Source: Neolewinella maritima | Lineage (GTDB): Bacteria > Bacteroidota > Bacteroidia > Chitinophagales > Saprospiraceae | Assembly: GCF_923081025.1 (NCBI RefSeq) | Contig: NZ_CAKLPZ010000004.1 | Location: 186,001 to 250,000, forward strand | Length of the DNA stretch: 64,000 nt | Direction of reading: 5' to 3' | Part shown: piece by piece, positions 10,912 to 18,981 of the stretch | How positions within the stretch are numbered: position 1 is the stretch's first letter | How the letters are laid out: each line of letters begins with the position of its first letter | Notes under the pieces: generated by a model | Seen by the model: the letters and a program-made list of their open reading frames with translations, nothing else | Databases searched by the model: none | Told to the model about the DNA's origin: nothing | Made by a program: the position numbers and the translations under genes

Positions 10912-11226
10912 AACACGGAGGTGTTTTCGCTCAATTACGACAGCATGCTCATCGGAATTCCGCCGCTAACAAGCTACGGAGAGTAGGCTTACCGACAGAG
11001 TATCGGTACAAGCCTATAGGTTTTTTCTGAGAGAAACGCTGACAATAATTGACCAGGAAAAAAGAAAACTTAACTGGTGGCCAAGGGGCCAAACACAACA
11101 CAATGACGGATACATCACCCGTACGGCTATACAACCGTTGCGCCCCCCCGTCTTATTGCCGCTGGTCTACAAACTTTAACACACGAAGCAAAGCACCGGA
11201 AGCTAAGGGCGCGCGGCGGAGGTCCT
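10912..11226. other. Gene-poor gap of 315 bp
   Basis: I see no convincing coding region; the short open frames here have poor codon use and no start context. The gap holds the 5' region of the large T9SS gene and a hairpin followed by six T on the plus strand (10984-11026, listed separately). No TAnnTTTG box is evident for the T9SS gene. Confidence 0.6.
10984..11026 (+). terminator. Terminator-like hairpin facing the plus strand with no plus-strand gene before it
   Basis: TAGGCTT-ACCGA (10984-10995) pairs with TCGGT-ac-AAGCCTA (11003-11016), followed by a T6 tract at 11021-11026. It looks like a rho-independent terminator for plus-strand transcription, yet both flanking genes are on the minus strand. 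Possible explanations are an unannotated small RNA or antisense transcript, or a 5' UTR structure of the minus-strand T9SS gene. Confidence 0.45.
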
Positions 11227-12312
11227 CTAATACCGGCTGAATGCGCGCACAATACGCTCAGGCAACTTCCCCTCCTGACCAGTCTGCAAGTAGTCCTGAT
11301 AGCTGCAGGCAACTAAGTAGTTCCGCATTTCCCCGGAGAGCTCAGTGACACCGGGCACCTGGATCCACCAGCGGTTACTGCGCGGGGAGCGCCAGAACGT
11401 CATTCGCTGGGGCAGCTTCGCGTCCACTACGTATTCTGTCATGCCTTCGGTGGTGGCCGGGAAATCACCCGCCCGCCGGCTCAGGCCGTGTAGGAAGTAC
11501 CAGACCAACTGTGCGTAAGCAGCGGCCGTAAGGCGCTCGGCCGTGGTAGCCTGCTCCGTACCAAGCTCCAGGCCATAGACCCCGAAGGAGGCTAGCCGGT
11601 CGCTGTTGCCCGCATAGTAGCAAAGTTGCCCGGCTTCCTGCAGACTCAGCCCGGAGGGGTGATAGCCCCGTTGGGCGGGTGCCTCGGCATGTAGCACACT
11701 GGCAATGTCTATCAGCGCGACATCCGCATCACGAATACAGGGTTCCAGATCCCCGGGCTGAGCCCGGGCCTCACCTAGCGTGTATCGTTCGAAGTACCGC
11801 CGCTGAATCAGCGCATCCAGTGCGGGATCTACCATCTGCCGCTGGGATCCGATGTGCGACAGGTGATACGCCGGCGCATCAGTGCGGTGTACGGCAGCAT
11901 CTAGGACCTGCAGGCCGGAGGTAGTAGGGCTCAGTGCCAGCTGTTGGTCTACCTGAAGTAAGTTGATCCGTCGGTGAAGACTGCCGAATGCCAGGTACTG
12001 AGCCTGTGGAATAGCAGTTCCAACCCCACCCAAAAGAACCGGGACGATCCCCGCCTCATGCAACTCGCGCAGTAAAGGAATAGCAAACTCGGTGGTGGTC
12101 TTGCGCAGGTTGCCTAAATCTACGCACGACAACTGTCCGTGGTCCCACTGCAACGGAAAAAGGTGACGGCGTACTTCGTCGGCGGTTGCCGCGTGCACAC
12201 CAATGAAGGCTACCCGGATGGCCGGATTGGGCCACCTACTAAGGTGACTACCCAGACAAGAGGTGGAAAGTACGGGCGAAACAGAAGATGACCGGAGCCA
12301 GGAAGTGAACAT
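11227..12312 (-). CDS. Arginase/formiminoglutamase-fold protein lacking the metal-binding residues
   Basis: About 361 residues with the overall pattern of the ureohydrolase (arginase, agmatinase, formiminoglutamase) superfamily: a VLLGG strand, a DIAS...AEAPAQRGYHPSGLSLQE segment matching the usual DVDxxDPxxAPGxxxPxxGGL, and a YGLELG strand. The manganese ligands are gone: GGxH reads GGVG, DAHxD reads QVDQQ, and DxD reads DIA. It is therefore unlikely to hydrolyse arginine, and may be structural, regulatory or cofactor-independent. Start chosen at ATG 12312 (MFTSWLRSS) because a TACCTTTG box lies only 10 nt upstream; the longer frame to 12357 would start before the promoter. Fold assignment fairly sure, function unknown. 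Confidence 0.72.
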   Translation of the reverse strand: MFTSWLRSSSVSPVLSTSCLGSHLSRWPNPAIRVAFIGVHAATADEVRRHLFPLQWDHGQLSCVDLGNLRKTTTEFAIPLLRELHEAGIVPVLLGGVGTAIPQAQYLAFGSLHRRINLLQVDQQLALSPTTSGLQVLDAAVHRTDAPAYHLSHIGSQRQMVDPALDALIQRRYFERYTLGEARAQPGDLEPCIRDADVALIDIASVLHAEAPAQRGYHPSGLSLQEAGQLCYYAGNSDRLASFGVYGLELGTEQATTAERLTAAAYAQLVWYFLHGLSRRAGDFPATTEGMTEYVVDAKLPQRMTFWRSPRSNRWWIQVPGVTELSGEMRNYLVACSYQDYLQTGQEGKLPERIVRAFSRY

Positions 12313-12322
12313 ACGCAGGGTA

Positions 12323-12330
12323 CAAAGGTA
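12323..12330 (-). promoter_or_regulatory. Promoter -7 box of the arginase-fold gene (TACCTTTG)
   Basis: TACCTTTG on the minus strand, 10 nt before the ATG at 12312. It decides the start: frames opening farther upstream would begin outside the transcript. Confidence 0.65.
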
Positions 12331-12502
12331 GTTCAGCCCCGATTGGTATAAAAACAACTAGGTATAGTAAACAACCACTACATTTGGTCCTTCAATGAAA
12401 AATAGACTACGTCGGGCCGGAAGCCGTTTCTAACCAGTCTCTTCGAAGCTGACTTTATTCGGTGCGCCCCCCCCTAGGGAACCCATCCAGTAAACTTACC
12501 TC

Positions 12503-12510
12503 TAGATTTA
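12503..12510 (+). promoter_or_regulatory. Promoter -7 box of the OmpA-family gene, 5 nt from the ATG
   Basis: TAGATTTA-CCGCT-ATG. The box matches TAnnTTTR and ends 5 nt before the start codon, so the mRNA would start at or next to the A of ATG. One of seven such arrangements in the window. Confidence 0.55.
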
Positions 12511-12515
12511 CCGCT

Positions 12516-14069
12516 ATGCGAATACTCTTACTCCCTCTCTTATGCATGACCCTTTCGAGCGCTTTCGTTGCCGCTCAGGGTACTCCAGTGCCCGCCGCCA
12601 CGGTGGATAGTACTGGAGCAATGGAAATGGACGCCCCGGTCGATCGGCGCAATCAACCCTCCATGATTGAGTTCGGCATTTCACCCTACTATTCCTTCGT
12701 CGCCGGTGATGTCACCGCCAAAGGAGGATACGGAGCCGGAATTCACCTGCGCAAGTCATTGGATCATCTTTTCTCGGTCCGCCTAGACGCGCTCTATGCC
12801 CGTTCCAAAGGCGATAACGAGAATGATGTCATCACTCAGGGCAACCGCCGTCACGATACGGATTGGTACAGCGGTACCGCCTATGGTGTGGTAACCCTTA
12901 ATAACTTCAAGTACAAGGGCGACATCCGTAACTGGAATGTCTTACTGATGGCCGGTGCAGGATTCAACTACTTTTCTACTGAATTCCAGTGTACTGAAGA
13001 TGGTCGGCGCTTTGGATGTACGGGTACCAATCAGCCTTTCGTAGAAGGTCGCAACGGCGAACTACCCCTAGAGTTTCAGACGCACGCCGCCTTCGGTCTG
13101 GCACTTAACCGCCGCCTCAGTGAGCGGATCAATATCGGCATAGAGTACCAGGCATTCGTACCGCTGGGCAATCGCGCTGACTTGGTCGATGGATACGATC
13201 CCGTGGGTGGAACAAGCGACTTCCGTGACGTACAAAACGTAGCCGGCATCTCCATCAACATCAACCTGGGCAACACCAACACACGCAGCGAGCCCCGCTA
13301 CTGGGTCAACGCCTTTACTCCACTCAAGGACGATATCTCCACCCTCAATAGCCGCGTAGACGAAGCTACTATGGACACCGACGGTGACGGCATCGTCAAC
13401 AGCGTAGATCAGGAGAACGACACCCCCGCCGGTGTACCCGTCGATAGCCGTGGCCGTACCCTAGACAGCGACAAGGACGGTGTGCCCGACTTCCGCGATC
13501 TGGAACCCTTCTTCCCTCCCCGCCAGGGTGAGGTAGTTGACGCGGATGGTGTAGTAACCAAGCGCAACGATGCCCCCCTCACGCAGAATGAGATCCAAAC
13601 GCTGATCGATACCAGCATCGCTCGCGCAATTGCCGAGGGCAACATGGGTAACAACACCACCCGGATCAACTCCGCTGGCGGTGCGATCTACCTGCCCATG
13701 ATCTACTTCAACCTGAACTCATCCGAGATCAAGTACGAAGACTACGGACAGCTAGCCTCCATCTCTCGTGTCCTGACGGCCAATCCGGAGATGCGCCTTA
13801 TCGTACGTGGTTACACCGACCGTACGGGCAACACGACCATCAACCAACGCCTGTCCTACTTACGGGCCCGCAACACCATCGATCACCTGGTCGAAGTGGG
13901 TGGTATCGACCGCACCCGCCTGGTACTTCAGTACCGTGGGGACGAAGAAGCCATCGTTCCCCTCGACCGCAGTCGTGTCAACCGACGCGTAGAGTTCCTG
14001 ACCGGTATGGGTGATGTCACGGAAGACGAAGCACCCGAAGGAGTTATGCCCCAGAGTGATGGCAACTAG
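12516..14069 (+). CDS. OmpA-family outer-membrane protein with thrombospondin type 3 repeats
   Basis: 517 residues from the chosen ATG. The signal peptide is MRILLLPLLC...VAAQ. An N-terminal outer-membrane beta-barrel-like region (alternating aromatic strands such as YYSFVAGDVTAKGGYGAG) is followed by an acidic calcium-binding TSP3 stretch with DTDGDGIVNSVDQEND and DSDKDGVPDFRDLE. The C-terminal OmpA peptidoglycan-binding domain reads YFNLNSSEIKYEDYGQL...RGYTDRTGNT...RARNTID. It anchors the outer membrane to the cell wall and is usually abundant. A frame opening 54 nt earlier lacks a signal peptide, so the inner ATG is preferred. A strong terminator follows. Confidence 0.92.
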   Translation: MRILLLPLLCMTLSSAFVAAQGTPVPAATVDSTGAMEMDAPVDRRNQPSMIEFGISPYYSFVAGDVTAKGGYGAGIHLRKSLDHLFSVRLDALYARSKGDNENDVITQGNRRHDTDWYSGTAYGVVTLNNFKYKGDIRNWNVLLMAGAGFNYFSTEFQCTEDGRRFGCTGTNQPFVEGRNGELPLEFQTHAAFGLALNRRLSERINIGIEYQAFVPLGNRADLVDGYDPVGGTSDFRDVQNVAGISININLGNTNTRSEPRYWVNAFTPLKDDISTLNSRVDEATMDTDGDGIVNSVDQENDTPAGVPVDSRGRTLDSDKDGVPDFRDLEPFFPPRQGEVVDADGVVTKRNDAPLTQNEIQTLIDTSIARAIAEGNMGNNTTRINSAGGAIYLPMIYFNLNSSEIKYEDYGQLASISRVLTANPEMRLIVRGYTDRTGNTTINQRLSYLRARNTIDHLVEVGGIDRTRLVLQYRGDEEAIVPLDRSRVNRRVEFLTGMGDVTEDEAPEGVMPQSDGN

Positions 14070-14098
14070 GCCACACGCCTCATAGCGATCCGTTAAGA

Positions 14099-14133
14099 CG
14101 CCCCCCAGCTTACCCGCTGGGGGGCGTTTTGTT
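14099..14133 (+). terminator. Rho-independent terminator after the OmpA-family gene
   Basis: Perfect 11-bp stem: CGCCCCCCAGC (14099-14109), loop TTACCC, GCTGGGGGGCG (14116-14126), followed by TTTTGTT. It ends 64 nt after the stop codon and separates this gene from the small secreted protein gene downstream. Confidence 0.92.
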
Positions 14134-14177
14134 GGTACCTTTCACCGTCACTACGTACTCACCTAGCGGTTCTATCG

Positions 14178-14672
14178 ATGCGCACACTTACCCTACTCAT
14201 TCTACTGGCTCTCACGCCAGCCGTCGTAAAGGCTCAATTAGCCGACGACCTGTCGGGGACCTGGAGCGGGCTGTTGCTACAGAATGAGGGGGGCATCGCA
14301 GACAAATTCGAGCTATTCTTTGACCTGCAGCAGATCGGACTGGCCGTTAAGGGTACCGCCTTCGTTAAGCTCGGCGAACTACAGGCGGAGATGAAGCTGA
14401 GCGGCTACCGTGCGCCGAGTGGGAATTGGCGTATCACCGAGACAAAGATTCTCAGAAATAATAAGGCAGGACTGGCGATCAGCTGGTGTATGAAAGATTA
14501 CGACCTGCGTGTAGACTACCGGAAGGGGGAACTAGTCCTTACCGGCCCTTGGTGGGGCAACAGTGAGTACGGCCCGTGTATTCCAGGATCCATTACACTA
14601 AAGCGCCGCGTGCGCGTGGCATCACTCCTCCTGGGCCGCCAGGACGCCGTTGATGTCCAGCCGCATGGCTAG
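14178..14672 (+). CDS. Small secreted protein of unknown function (lipocalin-like appearance)
   Basis: 164 residues with a clear signal peptide (MRTLTLLILLALTPAVVKAQ). The mature part starts DDLSGTWSGLLLQNEGG, followed by alternating beta-strand segments (KFELFFDLQQIGLAVKGTAF, LAISWCMKDYDLRVDYRKGE), reminiscent of lipocalin-like or META-type small beta-barrels with an initial GxW. I do not recognise a specific family. Two cysteines may pair after export. The last 51 nt overlap the 3' end of the convergent exbD gene, so the C-terminal residues (SLLLGRQDAVDVQPHG) are antisense to ExbD codons; an in-frame extension past an older stop is possible. Confidence 0.65.
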   Translation: MRTLTLLILLALTPAVVKAQLADDLSGTWSGLLLQNEGGIADKFELFFDLQQIGLAVKGTAFVKLGELQAEMKLSGYRAPSGNWRITETKILRNNKAGLAISWCMKDYDLRVDYRKGELVLTGPWWGNSEYGPCIPGSITLKRRVRVASLLLGRQDAVDVQPHG

Positions 14673-15017
14673 GTCCATTACCGTGACCACACCCTCTACG
14701 GGAGCCTCACGGTCCGGGGCGATGAGCATGCTGTAGCCCGTTCCGGCACGCGCCTGTAGCTGAGCTTCGAGTTCGGGGGCACTGATGCGGCGGTTGTTGA
14801 AGAAGAAGCCACCCTGATCGTCGATGCGTACTTCGTCCAGCCGGTCCGTATTTGGACTGCTGGGAGTATCTGCCCGCCCGGGAAGCTTCAGGTTCAGGGC
14901 ATTCGGTGCTACCACCGTTGAGGTGAGCATGAAGAAAATGAGGAGGAGGAAGATGATGTCCGTCAGGGACGACATATTGAACTCCGCACTAACCTTAGAT
15001 CGCTTTTTGAGGGCCAT
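14622..15017 (-). CDS. exbD: ExbD/TolR-family proton-channel subunit (second copy)
   Basis: 131-residue inner-membrane protein, the partner of ExbB. A short basic cytoplasmic N-terminus (MALKKRSKVSAEFNMSSLTD) is followed by one transmembrane helix (IIFLLLIFFMLTSTVV), with the TM aspartate at the helix entry (SLTDIIF), and then a periplasmic domain. It uses the proton gradient to energise TonB or a Tol-like system. It is the last gene of the exbB-exbD-exbD unit, 10 bp after the first exbD copy. The two copies share the same N-terminal half and diverge in the periplasmic domain (this one: PGRADTPSSPNTDRLDEV), as expected for a heterodimer. Confidence 0.93.
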   Translation of the reverse strand: MALKKRSKVSAEFNMSSLTDIIFLLLIFFMLTSTVVAPNALNLKLPGRADTPSSPNTDRLDEVRIDDQGGFFFNNRRISAPELEAQLQARAGTGYSMLIAPDREAPVEGVVTVMDLAMRLDINGVLAAQEE

Positions 15018-15027
15018 AGCAGCTGAT

Positions 15028-15429
15028 TTAACCCTGCCGGGGTTGGGTGGCGATAATGGCCCGGGCGCGGCGCTGCGCTGCCAAATTCATGATGGGTGTG
15101 ATACGGCTGAAGGGCACCCCGGTCTCGGCGACGATCGTAACGGTCGCATCCTTTTGGTTGTTGGTCTGCTCCAGCGCATCGCTCAACGCAGCGAGTACCG
15201 ATGCCTGAGAGACCTCAATGTTGTTAACGCGGAGCCCACCGGATTTTTCTAGCTCTACCACGATATTGGTGGGGGCTACGGTCTGGCTGTCAGATTTAGG
15301 CAGGTCGAAGGGACGGATCTGCACAAAATTGGACGTGAGCATGAAAAAGATGAGCAGCAGAAAGATGATGTCCGTCAGCGACGACATATTAAACTGTGCA
15401 TTCGCCCGGTTCGATCGTTTTAAGCCCAT
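15028..15429 (-). CDS. exbD: ExbD/TolR-family proton-channel subunit (first copy)
   Basis: 133 residues with the same plan as its downstream paralogue: N-terminus MGLKRSNRANAQFNMSSLTD, one TM helix with the conserved Asp, and a periplasmic domain with IVAETGVPFSRITPIMN. It lies 72 bp after exbB and 10 bp before the second exbD, on the same strand. Tandem ExbD pairs with a single ExbB are common in Bacteroidota and serve TonB-dependent transport. No TonB gene lies next to the cluster; a TonB-C-like protein is at 49484. Confidence 0.93.
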   Translation of the reverse strand: MGLKRSNRANAQFNMSSLTDIIFLLLIFFMLTSNFVQIRPFDLPKSDSQTVAPTNIVVELEKSGGLRVNNIEVSQASVLAALSDALEQTNNQKDATVTIVAETGVPFSRITPIMNLAAQRRARAIIATQPRQG

Positions 15430-15501
15430 CCTGTTTGCATTTTAAATTTGAACCGTTGTACCTGCTTCGATAACCATCGGGGCGCCCATACTACCGTGCC
15501 G

Positions 15502-16212
15502 CTACCCGGGCTCCTGTAGCAGGTCCATGAACTCAGTGGTAGAACGCTCCATCTTGTACACCACGCGCTCTACCTGGGCCACGAGCAGGTTGTACCCTAC
15601 GAAGGCGAGGATACCGATAAAGAGACCGGCGGCGGTAGTAAGTAGTGCAGAGTAGATACCACCAGCCAGGACGTCGGGCGTGATGTTCTGTGCGTTAGAC
15701 ATCTCGTAAAAGGCGTTGATCATACCGGTGACGGTGCCGAAGAAGCCGATCATGGGAGCGGCACCGGCAATGCTGGCCAGGGTGCTCAGGCCGCGTTCCA
15801 GTCGGAAAACTTCGAGATTACCTACGTTCTCCACCGCGGCGTCGATGTCGCGCAGGGGCCTACCGATGCGCTGGAGGCCCTTATCGACCATTCGGGCGAC
15901 CGGACTGTCGGTAGTAGTGCAAAGGGCTCGGGCGTTGGCCATGTTTCCGGTGGAAATCTCGCGACGGATACGTTCCATGAAGCCTTCGTCGTCGGAACCG
16001 GCGGCCTTGATGGTGATGTAGCGCTCGGAGAAGATGTATACGGCGATCACGAACAGCACCAGCAGGATACCTACGATGATCATGGTCAGGGTGCCAGACT
16101 CCAACAGAACGTCGAGGAGGCTCTCACTGGCCATGGGTGCAGCGTCGGCGGCCGAATCAAGGGTAGCGGTGCCCTGCGCCTGCAGGAGAAGGGGAAAAGC
16201 GTCAGGTAGCAT
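15502..16212 (-). CDS. exbB: MotA/TolQ/ExbB proton-channel family protein
   Basis: 236 residues, inner membrane, three TM helices: about 35-58 (TMIIVGILLVLFVIAVYIF), then a pair around 145-175 (STLASIAGAAPMIGFFGTVTGMINAF) and 185-215. The segment GAAPMIGFFGTVTGM is the family hallmark. It forms the pentameric stator around the ExbD dimer. ATG at 16212 chosen (MLPDAFPLLL); one codon upstream is TTG. A TACATTTG box lies about 60 nt upstream. It is divergent from rseP. Confidence 0.94.
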   Translation of the reverse strand: MLPDAFPLLLQAQGTATLDSAADAAPMASESLLDVLLESGTLTMIIVGILLVLFVIAVYIFSERYITIKAAGSDDEGFMERIRREISTGNMANARALCTTTDSPVARMVDKGLQRIGRPLRDIDAAVENVGNLEVFRLERGLSTLASIAGAAPMIGFFGTVTGMINAFYEMSNAQNITPDVLAGGIYSALLTTAAGLFIGILAFVGYNLLVAQVERVVYKMERSTTEFMDLLQEPG

Positions 16213-16273
16213 CAAGGTGTGTTTAGCGGGTGGGTAACGCGATCCGGAAGGTGGATATGTTGGTGCGTGGGTG

Positions 16274-16281
16274 CAAATGTA
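16274..16281 (-). promoter_or_regulatory. Promoter -7 box of the exbB-exbD-exbD unit (TACATTTG)
   Basis: TACATTTG on the minus strand, a perfect TAnnTTTG match, 61 nt upstream of the exbB ATG. It would transcribe the three channel genes together. Confidence 0.6.
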
Positions 16282-16351
16282 AAATTATCTGAGTGGAGCG
16301 TGGCGCGTGCCGTCGTTCAACCATCCCCTAGCCCGTCGGTTACCTAGCTGC

Positions 16352-16359
16352 TAACTTTA
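16352..16359 (+). promoter_or_regulatory. Promoter -7 box of rseP, 4 nt from the ATG
   Basis: TAACTTTA-CCGC-ATG. The box ends 4 nt before the start codon, predicting a leaderless rseP-hscB-yaaA transcript. Confidence 0.6.
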
Positions 16360-16363
16360 CCGC

Positions 16364-17707
16364 ATGGATACTTTAATCACCGTAGGGCAACTGGTCCTGA
16401 GCCTATCGATCCTGATCGTGCTCCACGAGTTCGGACACTTTCTGCCCGCCCGTTTATTCGGTACGCGGGTGGAGAAGTTCTACCTCTTCTTCGATCCCGG
16501 CTTCAGCCTGTTCAAAAAGCAGATCGGTGAGACGGAATACGGTATCGGCTGGCTCCCCCTGGGGGGCTACGTGAAGATCAGCGGGATGATCGACGAAAGC
16601 TTCGACAAGGAGCAAATGGACCAGGAGCCACAGCCCTATGAGTTCCGATCCAAGCCGGCCTGGCAACGTCTGATCATCATGCTCGGCGGAGTCACCGTTA
16701 ACTTTATCCTCGGTTTTCTGATCTACGCCCTGGTCCTGTTTGGCTACGGAGAGGAGTACTTCCCGGCAGAGAATATCACCGCCGGGATCGCGGTAGATAG
16801 CCTCGGTCAGGAGATCGGCCTGCAGAGCGGCGACAAGATCCTACGGGTCGGTGACGTACCCTTTGAGCGCTTCAACGACCGTATCGTACTGCGGGAAATC
16901 GCGATCAACAACGCCCGGACCATCGAGGTCGAACGTAACAATACCCAGACCACCGTAGCGGTAGACCCCAAGTGGGTAGATCTACTGACCCGCTACGAGA
17001 ACAAGAGCGCCCGGCTCTTCGGCCCCCGGGTACCCCTGGTGGTAGCCCGTGTATCTAAGGATAGCCCCGCCGAACAATCCGGCCTGAAGTTGGAAGACCG
17101 CATTGTAAGCGTCAACGGTACGCCAACACCTTATTTCGACCAGGTGACCGTAGCGCTACAGGAACAGAAAGGACAGCAAGTGCGCCTCGGTATCAAGCCT
17201 AAGGAAAGCGAGCGGGTCCGTGAGGTTAATCTGACCCTGACCGAAGAAGGCACGATGGGCGTAGCGGTCGCACCCCCCGATTATTTCTACGATACCGAAC
17301 GACAGGATTACACGCTAGGTGAAGCAATCCCCGCAGGCATTAATCAGGGCGTCAACTTCCTCGGGGATCAGTTCAAGGCCTTCGGACAGATGTTTGCCGG
17401 CAAGATCAAGGTGACCGAGAGCCTCGGCGGCTTCGCCAGCATCGGGGGCATGTTCGGTAAGACCTGGGTCTGGGAACGCTTCTGGTACATGACCGCCTCG
17501 CTGTCCCTCATCCTGGCGTTCATGAACCTGCTGCCGATTCCTGCCCTGGACGGCGGACACGTCATGTTCCTGCTTTACGAAGTCGTCAGCGGTCGCAAAC
17601 CCAGCGATACATTCATGGAGCGGGCCACGATGGTCGGCTTCGTCATCGTGCTCGGACTGGTCGTACTAGCTAACGGATTGGATATTTGGCGCTGGATCAA
17701 CGGATAA
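16364..17707 (+). CDS. rseP: Site-2 intramembrane zinc protease RseP
   Basis: 447 residues, inner membrane, M50 family. The zinc motif HEFGH (His21, Glu22, His25) is in the first TM helix, and the third ligand Asp396 is in LLPIPALDGGH near the C-terminus. PDZ-type domains lie between them (for example GLKLEDRIVSVNGTPTPY). It cleaves anti-sigma factors and other membrane proteins after a first periplasmic cut. It heads a tight unit: the hscB start overlaps its stop by one base (TAATG), and yaaA follows. The start codon is 4 nt after a -7 box. Confidence 0.95.
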   Translation: MDTLITVGQLVLSLSILIVLHEFGHFLPARLFGTRVEKFYLFFDPGFSLFKKQIGETEYGIGWLPLGGYVKISGMIDESFDKEQMDQEPQPYEFRSKPAWQRLIIMLGGVTVNFILGFLIYALVLFGYGEEYFPAENITAGIAVDSLGQEIGLQSGDKILRVGDVPFERFNDRIVLREIAINNARTIEVERNNTQTTVAVDPKWVDLLTRYENKSARLFGPRVPLVVARVSKDSPAEQSGLKLEDRIVSVNGTPTPYFDQVTVALQEQKGQQVRLGIKPKESERVREVNLTLTEEGTMGVAVAPPDYFYDTERQDYTLGEAIPAGINQGVNFLGDQFKAFGQMFAGKIKVTESLGGFASIGGMFGKTWVWERFWYMTASLSLILAFMNLLPIPALDGGHVMFLLYEVVSGRKPSDTFMERATMVGFVIVLGLVVLANGLDIWRWING

Positions 17708-18216
17708 TGACAGACTACTTCAGTTTCTTCGGACTGCGCCCCTCCCCCACCCTGGATGAGGCGGCCCTCAGGAAGACCTTTTACGCCAATAGCAAACGCT
17801 TCCACCCCGACTTCCACACCCTGGAGGATGAAGAGACGCAACAGCGCGTCCTGGAGCAAAGCACCCTGAATAACCAGGGCTATAAGGTGCTTTCCGATAA
17901 GGACCTGCGCCTCAAGCACCTACTGCAAGTAAAGGGGGTATTGGGCGCCGAAGGTACCAATGAGGTACCCCAGGACTTCCTGCTCGAGATCATGGAAGTC
18001 AATGAGGCCCTGATGGAACTGGAGTTCGAAGACGATCCGCTCGTGCGTATTCAGGTCACCGGTCTGATCGACCGGCTCGAGGCCGAGTTGCACGCTGAGG
18101 TAGCCGACGTGTGGGACAGCTACGACGACAGCAGTATCACGCCCGCCCAATTGGAACAACTCAAAGCGTACTACCTCAAGCGCCGGTACCTGCTACGCCT
18201 ACGCGAGAAAATCTAA
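17707..18216 (+). CDS. hscB: DnaJ-type co-chaperone, HscB-like
   Basis: 169 residues. N-terminal J domain with the HPD tripeptide at 33-35 (KRFHPDFH), then a C-terminal helical HSCB oligomerisation domain (DFLLEIMEVNEALMELE) typical of HscB. HscB delivers the IscU scaffold to the HscA chaperone during iron-sulfur cluster assembly. Start taken at ATG 17707 (MTDYFSFFGL), overlapping the rseP stop; an alternative 21 nt upstream would sit inside rseP. No other isc gene is nearby, so its partner genes must lie elsewhere. Confidence 0.88.
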   Translation: MTDYFSFFGLRPSPTLDEAALRKTFYANSKRFHPDFHTLEDEETQQRVLEQSTLNNQGYKVLSDKDLRLKHLLQVKGVLGAEGTNEVPQDFLLEIMEVNEALMELEFEDDPLVRIQVTGLIDRLEAELHAEVADVWDSYDDSSITPAQLEQLKAYYLKRRYLLRLREKI

Positions 18217-18219
18217 GCC

Positions 18220-18981
18220 ATGCTCATTCTTCTTTCGCCGGCTAAGACGCTCGACATGTCTCCGGTAGACGCCACCGTGACCCAACCCCGCCTACTCTCC
18301 CACACAGGCGAACTGGCCGACACCCTACGGGGAAAGTCCGCCGCGGAACTCGGTCGCCTCATGTCCATCAGCGACAAGCTGGCCGAGCTCAATTACGGGC
18401 GCTACCAGGACTTCACCCTGCCCCTGACCACTGACCGCGCCAAGGCCGCCCTACTAGCCTTTAAGGGAGATGTGTACCAGGACCTGCAAGCTGATGACTT
18501 CACCGAACGTGAGCTCTCCTTTGCTGACCGGCAGATCCGCATCCTATCCGGTTTATACGGCATCCTGCGACCGCGCGACCTTATGCACCCCTACCGCCTG
18601 GAGATGGGTACTAAGCTGCGCACTGAGCGCGGGAAGGACCTGTACGCCTTCTGGGGCGACAAACTCACGGATCAACTTAACAACGACCTGGCCGAAGACC
18701 CTACGAAACTGGTCCTTAACCTAGCCAGTCAGGAGTACTTTAAGAGCCTACAACCCGAACAAATAGCTGGACGCGTACTCACTGTCCACTTCCGTGAACT
18801 ACGCGACGGTCGCTACAAGTGTATCACCTTCAACGCCAAGCGAGCGCGGGGTCGCCTCGCGCGGCTGATCACTCTGGAGGGGATTACTACGGCTGATCCC
18901 CTAAAGGAATTGGCAGTAAATGACTACGTGTATAATGATGCGCTGAGCGAAGCCGACGACTGGGTATTCACCCGCGACTAA
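18220..18981 (+). CDS. yaaA: Peroxide stress protein YaaA (DUF328)
   Basis: 253 residues, full length for the family. Begins MLILLSPAKTLD, the diagnostic start, and has the later LSGLYGILRPRDLMHPYRLEMGTKL and LNLASQEYFK signatures. In E. coli YaaA lowers free iron and DNA damage under peroxide stress, and the fold binds DNA. The ATG comes 3 nt after the hscB stop, so it is co-transcribed with rseP and hscB. Its stop overlaps by 3 nt (18979-18980 shared plus one) with that of the convergent glycosyltransferase gene, within the string CTAA. Confidence 0.94.
   Translation: MLILLSPAKTLDMSPVDATVTQPRLLSHTGELADTLRGKSAAELGRLMSISDKLAELNYGRYQDFTLPLTTDRAKAALLAFKGDVYQDLQADDFTERELSFADRQIRILSGLYGILRPRDLMHPYRLEMGTKLRTERGKDLYAFWGDKLTDQLNNDLAEDPTKLVLNLASQEYFKSLQPEQIAGRVLTVHFRELRDGRYKCITFNAKRARGRLARLITLEGITTADPLKELAVNDYVYNDALSEADDWVFTRD

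Noticed and set aside
10949-11134. 61-codon minus-strand open frame in the gap upstream of the T9SS gene
   Set aside because: Poor start context, mixed composition and overlap with the T-tract hairpin; no family resemblance.
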